From Verrucomicrobium sp. BvORR034 (GTDB lineage Bacteria; Verrucomicrobiota; Verrucomicrobiia; Verrucomicrobiales; Verrucomicrobiaceae), in assembly GCF_000739635.1 (NCBI RefSeq), contig NZ_BATQ01000185.1, forward strand, positions 42,464-106,463: a stretch of DNA of 64,000 nucleotides, written 5' to 3'. Shown in pieces: positions 17,401 to 24,200 of this stretch; the first letter of the stretch is position 1; the number at the start of each line of letters is the position of its first letter. The translations under genes were made by a program, and so were the position numbers. The notes below the pieces were generated by a model, which was not told the origin of the DNA, did no database searches, and saw only the letters and a list, made by a program, of their open reading frames with translations.

Positions 17401-17910
17401 CGCGCCGAGTCCGACCGACTGGAACCCTACACCCTGGCTGAGCTGGGGCCCTATCTGACCGTGCCGCGCGACAACATGAAAGCCTGGGCCTTCAGCGCCT
17501 CCCTCAAGGAGAAGGACACCAAACACGCGTGGGACGGCGACGCCAAATCCCGTTGGTCCACCGGCACCCCGCAGCAGCCCGGCCAGTGGTTCCAGTTCGA
17601 CATGCAGCGGGACTATCTGCTCACTCGGATCACCCTCGACTCCCTGGCCTCCAAGGACGACTACCCTCGCGGGTATGAGGTCCGGGTGAGCGCCGACGGT
17701 GAAAAGTGGTCCGAGCCCGTGGTCTCCGGCAAAGGCGCCGCCATGACCACCGTCCAGTTCCCACCCAATACCGTCACCCGCTTTGTGCGCATCACCCAGA
17801 CGGGTTCCGACAAGGGCTGCTTCTGGTCCTTCAATGAGATGGCGGTGTATGGCACGGATCAATTCGCGAAGGATAAAGGTAAAACCGCCGCTGCCTCTGC
17901 GGCGCCCTGA
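14407..17910 (+). CDS. Secreted ThuA / PVC-type dehydrogenase / HEAT / cytochrome c / discoidin fusion
   Basis: About 1167 residues. GTG at 14407 gives a compact signal peptide (VIKLPPFTQGLRLAVLLLTS); an ATG at 14347 is the alternative. In order: a ThuA-like domain (about 30-310; SVLVIGGQNNHDWK, ALVHAANNSF), the putative membrane-bound dehydrogenase beta-propeller common in Planctomycetes and Verrucomicrobia (about 320-700; RIKVPEGYRLELV, MYVAEMRSYMHD), HEAT-like helices (about 720-870), a cytochrome c domain with C904-x-x-C907-H908 (QICFACHGPDGKG), and a C-terminal F5/8-type discoidin domain (about 1020-1140). ThuA proteins act on disaccharides, and the fusion probably oxidises sugars in the periplasm, passing electrons to the haem. 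A strong terminator follows at once. Confidence 0.9.
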   Translation: MIKLPPFTQGLRLAVLLLTSVSLAQPRAAQPSTPAPAPVVAKSKDAISVLVIGGQNNHDWKIGNEFLLTLLNGLPGFIAEESNTPAKGAPAAEWDKWDPQFQKYQCIVLDYNGDMWPQRVQTAFEKYVADGGSVALVHAANNSFTGWKEYEKMVGLLWRHTVYGAGLYLEDDGTVVREPAGKGRPSGHGKQWDWQVTVRDAQHPVTAGMPRVWKHVKDELYHGQRGPAENVNILLSAFDDAKYQGTGKHEPVLWWVPYGKGKVMTNVMGHVGDSSGPLACVGFQTTFLRSIEWLVTGKCPTAIPQDFPTEERTSRNFPGGVPKVPMMDLTTQQAMDRIKVPEGYRLELVTAEPTIVHPVLCTWDGDGHMYVAEMRSYMHDLKATGQDEPVSRVSRLTDTNGDGILDKSTIFADKLVLPRMVLPLDGRVIIAETYTGKFATYQDTNGDGVADEKKDFYSGEPTKNNLEHQDTALQWGIDNHLYSGNLSRRFRLTREGSAMEPVQIFGRTSQWGLAMDDEGRFFCSAAGGENPAFGFQQFPTYGSLTLPDETEPGFAETFPGVQTVDTQSGLNRIHNTKGTLNHFSACCGQSIFRGDQLPQEMRGDYILPEPVGRLIRRAKVNNVDGKRVLTNATPGDEFITSTDMAFRPVWTATGPDGCLYIVDMHHGVIQESAWVPQGGYLHSAIVNEGYDKYVGHGRIYRLVHKDYKPGAQPRMLQEKPAELVRHLSHPNGWWRDTAQKLLVLKGDKSVVPALTELVRKGQEPLGRMHALWTLDGLGATDLALLMDAFKDKDARVRAAAIRISEPYLQKTDKELLTKVEAMVKDPAPDVVVQAVNSLRYVPAKGGHTAMQAAATSHPWNEIITASARQSLQFDPARPSGISVKIDPVGMALMRKGSEHYAQICFACHGPDGKGVVTSDGLHLAPPLSGSPRVAGSPDALVRILLHGLMGEVDGKSYPGAMVPMKANDDQWVAEVLTYIRNNFGNNAPTITPAEVAAIRAESDRLEPYTLAELGPYLTVPRDNMKAWAFSASLKEKDTKHAWDGDAKSRWSTGTPQQPGQWFQFDMQRDYLLTRITLDSLASKDDYPRGYEVRVSADGEKWSEPVVSGKGAAMTTVQFPPNTVTRFVRITQTGSDKGCFWSFNEMAVYGTDQFAKDKGKTAAASAAP

Positions 17911-17927
17911 CGTGTGAAATTCAAGAG

Positions 17928-17968
17928 AGCCGGGTGTCGAGTCTTGTGACGTCGACACCCGGCTTTTT
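17928..17968 (+). terminator. Rho-independent terminator
   Basis: Stem AGCCGGGTGTCGA/TCGACACCCGGCT (13 bp) with a short loop, followed by TTTTT, 18 bp after the stop codon of the ThuA fusion gene. Confidence 0.92.
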
Positions 17969-18050
17969 GTTGCCGACACTACGTAGTTTTCATGAACCTT
18001 CGACGAGAGGCAGGGCGACACGTGCCGCCTGCTCTGCACCGCATCTCCTG

Positions 18051-18107
18051 GCGAAAGCGGCGCTTCACGCCGCACTCCACAGCGACTTCGTCGCCAGGTG
18101 TTGGAAG
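18051..18107 (+). repeat. D-type double-hairpin repeat, copy 2
   Basis: Reads GCGAAAGCGGCG-loop-CGCCGC, the invariant CACTCCACAG, then a CGAC/GTCG stem around TTC and the tail CCAGGTGTTGG. Both stems pair perfectly although their bases differ from other copies. Confidence 0.7.
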
Positions 18108-18181
18108 CTCTGGTAGGTCTGGTCACCGCCAGGCTTCAGACATGGGAGGCCATGGAGACGCCCTGAAAGACTATACACCCT

Positions 18182-18233
18182 CCACCTGGATGCGAAGCAT
18201 CTTTGGAGTGCGCGCGGGAACCGCCGCTTTGGC
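18182..18233 (-). repeat. D-type double-hairpin repeat, copy 3
   Basis: On the minus strand AAAGCGGCG, a GCG-rich first stem, CGCACTCCA, then GATGC/GCATC around TTC and CAGGTGGA. The second stem (GATGC) replaces CGAC in copy 2 with full complementarity kept. Confidence 0.7.
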
Positions 18234-18352
18234 TACGCCTTGTGAGGTGCTTGAACCCTTCGCCATCCGCCGAAGCCCGCCCCGTCGACTCTCAACACCG
18301 GCCAAAGTTGTCGACTTAGGGAGAACCGACCAACCGCGCGCATTTGGTGGAC

Positions 18353-18560
18353 TCCAAGGAACCACCTTGAAGAGCCCGCCTCAGATCGAAGTTGATCCCA
18401 GTATGGGATCTGTAGCACAGCCCAAGGTTGGACGAGCCCTAGGCGAGTCAACCTTGGGTAACGTCGCAGGAGATGATCAGGTGGGAAGGCCGACTGCATC
18501 TGCTTCGTCCCCCATTGCCATCAACACTTCCATGTCAGGCCCCCAGGTTCCTTGGTAGGT
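18353..18560 (-). repeat. B-type multi-hairpin repeat, copy 2
   Basis: Ends CCAAGGAACC and GGTTCCTTGG form an inverted pair. Internal hairpins are 18394-18410 (GATCCCA/TGGGATC) and 18421-18458 (CCCAAGGTTG/CAACCTTGGG, 10 bp). In reverse complement it matches 11491-11695 closely. Confidence 0.72.
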
Positions 18561-18720
18561 ACAAATTTTCCGGTCTGTGGCGCAGTGGCAGGAATCCGGA
18601 CCAAGGAGCCAACGCATACGCTGGAGCAGGGCGAAAGCGCGGCGCTGAACAGCCGGATGTCTGGCGCGTTGTCCAAGCCACAGACGCTTCAGCTAGTGCC
18701 TCCTCACGTCGACAACTACG
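18560..18720 (+). repeat. A-type core with B-type left end and A-type right end
   Basis: The left side is the B terminus, continuing into the TTTTCCGGTC core. The right side reads CAGACGCTTCAGCTAGTGCC and then the A terminus TCCTCACGTCGACAACTACG. Compare copy 1 (A/A ends) and copy 2 (A/B ends) near 11 kb. Confidence 0.68.
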
Positions 18721-18837
18721 GCCGGTGTTGAGAGTCGGCGGGACAGAGGGAAAGGCTCTGGGGCCTCTGAAACTTGAGGCAAGCTGAAGGAACATGCCGG
18801 CGAAGATGCTGGATAGGCAGGAAATCCATCCCGCAGG

Positions 18838-18890
18838 CGAAAGCGGCGCTTCACGCACGCACTCCACAGCCCCGCACGCGGGGCCAGGTG
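18838..18890 (+). repeat. D-type double-hairpin repeat, copy 4
   Basis: Begins CGAAAGCGGCGCTTCACG, then GCACTCCACAG and a CCCCGC/GCGGGG stem around AC, then CCAGGTG. The second stem is again a different but perfectly paired sequence. Confidence 0.7.
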
Positions 18891-18947
18891 CTGGGGGTTT
18901 GCACGTGAGAAGCAGGTACCATCGGCCTGACTTCCTGAAGGAACGCT

Positions 18948-18981
18948 CGACTGAGCGGGGCTGGGAACCCCCGCCTCCTTT
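18948..18981 (+). repeat. 34-bp exact dispersed repeat (E module)
   Basis: Exact inverted match of 1577-1610; the central GCGGGG/CCCCGC arms can form a hairpin. Confidence 0.8.
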
Positions 18982-19036
18982 ACTCTGCCAAGCTCGCGAG
19001 TCGCACGAACCGACTCAACCCCTCCGGCAACCATGC

Positions 19037-19076
19037 CGATTGCCAATCGGCGGCACAGCAGATTAACAATCTGCGC
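19037..19076. repeat. Doublet of 7-bp-stem hairpins
   Basis: GCCGATT-GCC-AATCGGC (19037-19053) and GCAGATT-AAC-AATCTGC (19060-19076) are two perfect palindromic hairpins with 3-nt loops, 6 bp apart. Stem ends are shared (ATT/AAT) and the outer pairs differ. They lie about 70 bp upstream of the BlaI promoter and may be a mobile palindromic repeat or a protein-binding site. Confidence 0.55.
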
Positions 19077-19121
19077 TACATTCCCGCTGCACCCCTGACT
19101 TCATGTCTTGCGTCTTGAGTC

Positions 19122-19181
19122 TTGCAGTCTTTTGCCATCTCCCACTACATTTGTAGTTGCCACATCACGACAAATGTAGTG
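19122..19181 (+). promoter_or_regulatory. Promoter and paired BlaI/MecI-type operators
   Basis: Operator 1 is the palindrome ACTACATTTGTAGT (19144-19157). Operator 2, GACAAATGTAGTG (19169-19181), is its inverted relative 12 bp before the chosen start. BlaI/MecI sites characteristically contain TACA...TGTA. A possible sigma70 promoter is TTGCAG (19122) with TACATT (19146), 18 bp apart, the -10 lying inside operator 1. GTCTTG also recurs every 7-8 bp just upstream (19105-19132). This fits an autorepressed blaI-blaR operon. Confidence 0.65.
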
Positions 19182-19192
19182 AAACTGTGCGC

Positions 19193-19573
19193 ATGACACC
19201 CGCGCCTGATATTTCTGAATCCGAATGGACCGTCATGGAGGCGCTGTGGGACGCCTCACCGCAGACGGCCTCCGAGCTCACGAAACTCCTCCGCCCCACC
19301 ACGAAGTGGGCGGAGAATACTGTGCGCACACTGCTCACCCGCCTTGTGGAAAAAGGCGCGCTCAAGACGGCAGAAAACAGCTCCGGCACCCGCACCTATC
19401 TGCCGGCGGTGAAGCGCGAGGCCTGCGTGCGGGCCGAGGGCGAGTCCTTCATGCAACGGGTCTTTGGCGGGGCGGCAAAACCGCTGCTCGTCCACTTCGC
19501 CCAGAACAGCAAGCTCACGGCTGAGGAAGTACGTGAGCTGAAGAAGATCCTCGATCAATCCCTGAAATCCTGA
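19193..19573 (+). CDS. BlaI/MecI/CopY-family transcriptional repressor
   Basis: 126-residue winged-helix repressor, close to the family's usual length. The N-terminal DNA-binding half reads ISESEWTVMEALWDASPQTA...TKWAENTVRTLLTRLVEKG, the BlaI signature including the recognition helix. The C-terminal half (SFMQRVFGG, LTAEEVRELKKIL) is the dimerisation region where partner proteases cleave. ATG 19193 was chosen over 19157 because the longer version would translate through operator 2. The BlaR1-like gene begins 6 bp after its stop, so the pair is co-transcribed and probably forms a derepression switch. The inducer need not be a beta-lactam, since the partner's sensor is atypical. Confidence 0.93.
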   Translation: MTPAPDISESEWTVMEALWDASPQTASELTKLLRPTTKWAENTVRTLLTRLVEKGALKTAENSSGTRTYLPAVKREACVRAEGESFMQRVFGGAAKPLLVHFAQNSKLTAEEVRELKKILDQSLKS

Positions 19574-19579
19574 CCTGCC

Positions 19580-21247
19580 ATGGACACCCTCCTGCACCTC
19601 TTTGACTGGATTCTCGCGACGAGTGCCCGCGCCTCCGTCCTCGTGATGGTGGTGCTCGTCATCCAGGCGGCAGTCGGGCATCGTGTCTCTCCGCGCTGGC
19701 GCTATGCATTGTGGCTGCCGGTGCTGGTGGTCCTGCTTGTCCCGGTTTGCCCGGAGAGTCCGTGGGCCGTCAGCTCCATCATCAATCTGGCTCCGGAGTC
19801 TCCGCTCACCGTTTCCTCTGTTATACAACCCACCGGGGTGTTGCTCACCCACACCACCCAAGCTGAGGCCCCGGGGATTCCCGTGCCGACCTCATGGGCG
19901 CTCCTGCTGTGCTGGATATGGCTGGGTGGAGCAGCAGGCATGGTCATCGTGGGCCTGGGTGCTTATCTGCACACGCTGCGCCAGTGCCAGCGCGGCCTTC
20001 TTCCCGCCAGCTCCGCCTTGCTCAGCGAGATTGACGGACTGACCCAAGCGATCGGCCTGCGGCGAGTGCCGCGCGTCTGGGTGTCCTCAGGGGTTCACAG
20101 TCCTGCGGTCACCGGTCTGTTGCGCCCCACCCTATTGCTGCCCGCTCATTTTGAGCAAACGCTCGCGCCGCAGGAAAGGCGCTTTGTCATTAAACACGAA
20201 CTGACGCATCTCAAGCGAGGTGACCTCCCCGTCCATGCGTTGCTCTGCCTGCTGCTCGCTGTGCACTGGTTCAATCCCGTGCTCTGGCTCGCCTTCTTCA
20301 AACTCCGCCTTGATCGCGAAGCCGCCTGCGATGCGCAGGTGCTCGACCGCGAAAGCCAGGCCGGACGAGTCGCCTATGGCCACACGCTGTTAAAGGTCGA
20401 AACCGCCTTCAGCCCCGCGGGATTCAGCCTCGGTTTTGTGGGCATCTTCCAGCGGGGCACTGCCTTGCGTGCTCGCATTCAATCCATCGCCACGCCACCC
20501 ACGCCCCATCCTCTCATGAAGACCGCCCTTTGCCTCACCATGGCATTCCTGACCTTCCTCGGCATCACCCGAGCAGCCTCCCCGGACCCGAAGGCACCGC
20601 AGATCCTCATCCACGCCAAGTTTGTGGAGGTCAGCGAACGCAATCCAAGATCATCCAGTAGCACTCCCCTGCCTGCCCCGCTGGACAAGCCGGATCAGAA
20701 AGTGCCCGGCCACATTGCCACTCTGACCGATCCAGAGTTCCAAAAACTCATCCGGAACCTCAATCAGCGGAAGGGAGTGGATCTCCTCACGGCGCCGCAA
20801 ATGATCACCAAAGACCGCCAGCAGGCCCGGTTCGAGGTGGTACGCGAATTTTCCTACAAAGACGAAGCCGAGCGACAGGCGACCAAAAAGCCCGGCGTCA
20901 CTCTCAGCGTCACGCCCAAGCTCAAGAAAACCGGCGAGATCGCACTCGATGTTTCCTCCCAGGTCATGGAGTTCGAAGGGTTTCTCCCCCACAAGAAGAG
21001 CGGCTGGCAGGAGCCGATCTTCAATGTGCGCAAAGCCAGGCTGAACGCGGCGGTGCTCCCCGGACAGACTGTGGTCCTCGAAATGGAACCGAGGACCGAC
21101 AAGCAGAGGGTGGAAGAGACTGACGGCGCTGGACGCACCATCAAATCAGAGACCGTGAGCCTGCGGAGGCGTTTGCTGGTCTTCGTCACGGTTGAGCATG
21201 TGGCCCCTCGCTCCTTGAAGAAGACACAGCCACAGCCTCCGCATTGA
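19580..21247 (+). CDS. BlaR1/MecR1-like M56 membrane metalloprotease with secretin-like C-terminal domain
   Basis: 555 residues. Several N-terminal membrane helices (SVLVMVVLVIQAAVG, YALWLPVLVVLLVPV, ALLLCWIWLGGAAGMVIVGL) lead to the M56 zinc site H206-E-L-T-H210 and the downstream REAACDAQVLDRE. A further helix lies near 315 (TALCLTMAFLTFLGITRA). Classical BlaR1 ends in a penicillin-binding sensor. Here the C-terminus (about 335-545) instead resembles a secretin fold: ILIHAKFVEVSE, LLTAPQMITKDRQQARFEV, GVTLSVTPKLKKTGEIALDV, VLPGQTVVLEME, RLLVFVTVEHV. The role is presumably to sense an envelope signal and inactivate the BlaI repressor encoded just upstream. The ligand is unknown. Confidence 0.88.
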   Translation: MDTLLHLFDWILATSARASVLVMVVLVIQAAVGHRVSPRWRYALWLPVLVVLLVPVCPESPWAVSSIINLAPESPLTVSSVIQPTGVLLTHTTQAEAPGIPVPTSWALLLCWIWLGGAAGMVIVGLGAYLHTLRQCQRGLLPASSALLSEIDGLTQAIGLRRVPRVWVSSGVHSPAVTGLLRPTLLLPAHFEQTLAPQERRFVIKHELTHLKRGDLPVHALLCLLLAVHWFNPVLWLAFFKLRLDREAACDAQVLDRESQAGRVAYGHTLLKVETAFSPAGFSLGFVGIFQRGTALRARIQSIATPPTPHPLMKTALCLTMAFLTFLGITRAASPDPKAPQILIHAKFVEVSERNPRSSSSTPLPAPLDKPDQKVPGHIATLTDPEFQKLIRNLNQRKGVDLLTAPQMITKDRQQARFEVVREFSYKDEAERQATKKPGVTLSVTPKLKKTGEIALDVSSQVMEFEGFLPHKKSGWQEPIFNVRKARLNAAVLPGQTVVLEMEPRTDKQRVEETDGAGRTIKSETVSLRRRLLVFVTVEHVAPRSLKKTQPQPPH

Positions 21248-21278
21248 CGAGATTCCAGCAGGACTGTTCGGCGGGAGA

Positions 21279-24200
21279 CTACCTCCGCCGCCGCCTCAGC
21301 AATCCGAGTCCCAGGCCCATCACAATCAGCATCACCCGTCCCGGTTCGGGGGCCACATAGATGATGCCATCCGTGAGGAACTGGTTTGTTTCCCAGTACC
21401 ATCCATTGGCCGTCATGGTGTCGCTCACCTGGAGATTCAGGTCTGTGGCTACATTGAAGGTGCCTGCGTTGAGGCTGCCGGTCACCGTGGCCCAATCGAG
21501 GAGGTTGAAGACATCACCCCACGCCGGGGTGTAGACATCCGCCAGCACCACCTTGATCACGCTGCCACTCGTCAGGGTCAGGGAGCCCTGCACCGACAGG
21601 TGATCGTGGTTGCCGGTACCGCCATTGAGCCATCCGGTGGTCTGGATGCCATCCATGGGATTGGTCTCATTCCCAGTGGCACCCCCGAGGGTGAAGAGCG
21701 CGCGCGGATCCAACGCCGAGCCGCCACCCGCCAGCACCAGGCTGCCGGAGGTCACATTGCTGAAGGTGAGCTTGCCCATGCCGGTGCCACCATTGTCTCC
21801 GGCGCTCAGCAACCCATTGACGGTGGTTGCTCCTTGAACCACGCCGGTGCCGGAGAGAGTGGCCCCTGCATTCACCGTGACCTGGCCTGTGCCCGTCTGT
21901 CCCGCACCGGACACCCCCACCTGTAGATTCCCCGCCGTGACAGTGGTGGTGCCGACATACGTATTCGCCCCGGTAAGGGTGAAACGCCCTGTGCCCTGCT
22001 TCACCAGACCACCCGCGCCGACCATCTGGCCGGAGTAGGTGGTGTCCGCCGTACCGCCTGTAGTAAGTCGCGTGCCGGGCGTCGCCACCGTGTCTGCGGC
22101 GGCGATGGTGCCCAGATTGACCATGCCACCTCCTGAGAGGGACTTGATGACCTGCGAGAAGTCCGCAATGCCGTTGGTGAGCGCGAGGATCACGGTGGCA
22201 TCATTCTGCAGCACCACATCGGAGTTCGCGGAAAGCGTGTTGACTGCCCCGGCCTGGAGGATGCCCTTGTTGATCTGGGTCACGCCAGAGTAGGTGTTGG
22301 CCCCGCTCAAGGTCTGAGTGCCCTCGCCCACCTTGGTCAGGCCCAGAACGCCCAGACCGTCCTTCAAGGCCCCGCCGAAGTAGGTGCTGTAGGCGGCGTT
22401 TGTGGCAACAAGCGTGCTCGTGTTGTTGTCCCCCAGGGTGAGGGTGGAGGTGGTGCCCGTGGCGTTGTTGATCACAAAGGTGTTGGAGTGCGTGCCATAG
22501 GAGATCAGGCTGTTGATGGTTTCACTGAACCCGTTGAGATCCAGCGTGACCGCTGAGGAGCCGCCCGAAAGCACTACATTGCCTTTACCAAAGCCGCTGG
22601 GGATGACTTCTGATGCGCCCAGCCGCACCGTCACCAGCGCCGAGTTGAAGGCGGTGGTGCCGTTGAGATTGGTGTTGAGCGAAAGGTTCCCGGTAAAATC
22701 ATTCGTCGTGTTGCTGAGCACGATGATGTTGGTGCCACCGGCGCCGCCGGAGAGGTCCAGGGCATAGTCTCCGGTGATCTTGCCCGACAGGGTGCTGGCG
22801 GTATTCGCATTCACGGCTCCGATGCGGGTGTCACCCGTGAGGGTGATGACTCCGCTGAGCACCTGCCCACCTGCAAGGCGCAGCGCCCCGGGGACGCCCG
22901 ACTCCCCATAGCCCGTACCCGACAGTGAAAACGCCTGGGCGTACGTGCCCGAGGCATTCATCCAGAGCTGCCCCCCTGTGGTAACGGTGACCCGGCCGGA
23001 TCCTAGGCCGCCCACACTATCCACACGGGTGCGGCCCTGAGTGAAGACGCTACCACCCGTGTGGGTGTTCACCCCGGAGATGATCACCTGCCCGCCCGCG
23101 CCGGTGCGGATGAAGGTGACCGCACCGGTGCCGTTGTCCCGGATGGATGACCGCAGGGTGACCTCTCCCGCACCCGTCTGATGCAGAATGATCTCCCCTG
23201 CCGTGTTATCCGCACCGCCAGCCGTGAGTACCCCCACATTCGCAGCAGTCCCGATCGCCAGCGTCCCGCCCCCCTGATTCCAGATGCTGCCAGATTCCCC
23301 CAGGCGGAGGGTTTCCCCTGCCGCGATGTCGATCGTGCGGTTCACCACGCTGTTGTCGGCGGCCAGGTTTCTGACCATGACCGTGTTCACATCCGTGGTT
23401 CCCGTGCCGGTGGAGACGGTGGTGGACGCGTCATTGATCAACACATTGGTGATGGCTGTGCCCACCACATCGCCACCTGCATAGGCGGTGTACACCCCTG
23501 CGCCGGCAGCAACGATGTTTCCGATGTCATTTCCAGCGGTATTCTTCACCGCCCACTCGTTGCCCACGATGGCCCAGCCACCGAGGATGCCACTGGCCCC
23601 GTTGGCCGTGGTGGTGGTGATCCCGTTGGTCAGGCTCTGGGTGCCCGTGGGCAGGGTGAACTCCAGAATACTCGCCACCTCCCGGGTGATAGTGCCCAGA
23701 TTCACCACTGTGGGGCCGGCCACCGTCCCCTGGGTCACCGTCACATAGCTGCGACCGGTCAGGAGCCGGGTGTTGTTGAAGGTCTGGCTGGCCGTGCCGC
23801 CGGCGTTGTTTCCCGCCACCCACAGGCGCCCGGTACCGAGCACCAGGCGGCTGGAGCTGCTGATGATGTTGCTGGTCGCCGCCGTCGCGGTGGTGAGGTA
23901 GGTGGTGCTTCCGCTGACGGTGGACACGTCTGCCAGAGCATTGAAGTCCAGCTTCAACGTGCTGGCACTGGTGGAGTTGACGCCGCCGTTGGTGTGCGGG
24001 CCGGACAGGATGGTGGTGTCACCCGTATAGGTGTGCGAAGCCGCGCCTGGAGAGGTCAGCGTGGTCGGGACTCCGCCCGTCGTGGCGGTGACGGTGATAA
24101 ACTCTCCGGTCAGGGTCAGCGTACCGCTGCCGATCTTGGTGAGTCCGCCACTCCCGCTGAGAGCGCCCCGGTACACCGTGGAGGCATCGTTGTTCCCCAC

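Larger units (their letters stand above)
17969..19121. other. Repeat-filled intergenic region without genes
   Basis: No supported gene occurs in this 1.15 kb. Going right: D-type hairpin repeats at 18051-18107 (+) and 18182-18233 (-), a B-type repeat in reverse (18353-18560), an A-type core and terminus (18560-18720), a conserved flank with ACTTGAGGCAA near 18771, a third D-type copy (18838-18890), the 34-bp E module (18948-18981) and a hairpin doublet (19037-19076). The order 18270-18790 mirrors 11330-11830 as an inverted, rearranged relative. Confidence 0.75.

Noticed and set aside
19037..19090. Possible tRNA from the stem-rich segment
   Set aside because: Two isolated 3-nt-loop hairpins, no D or T arm and no acceptor pairing. 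It fits a palindromic repeat better.
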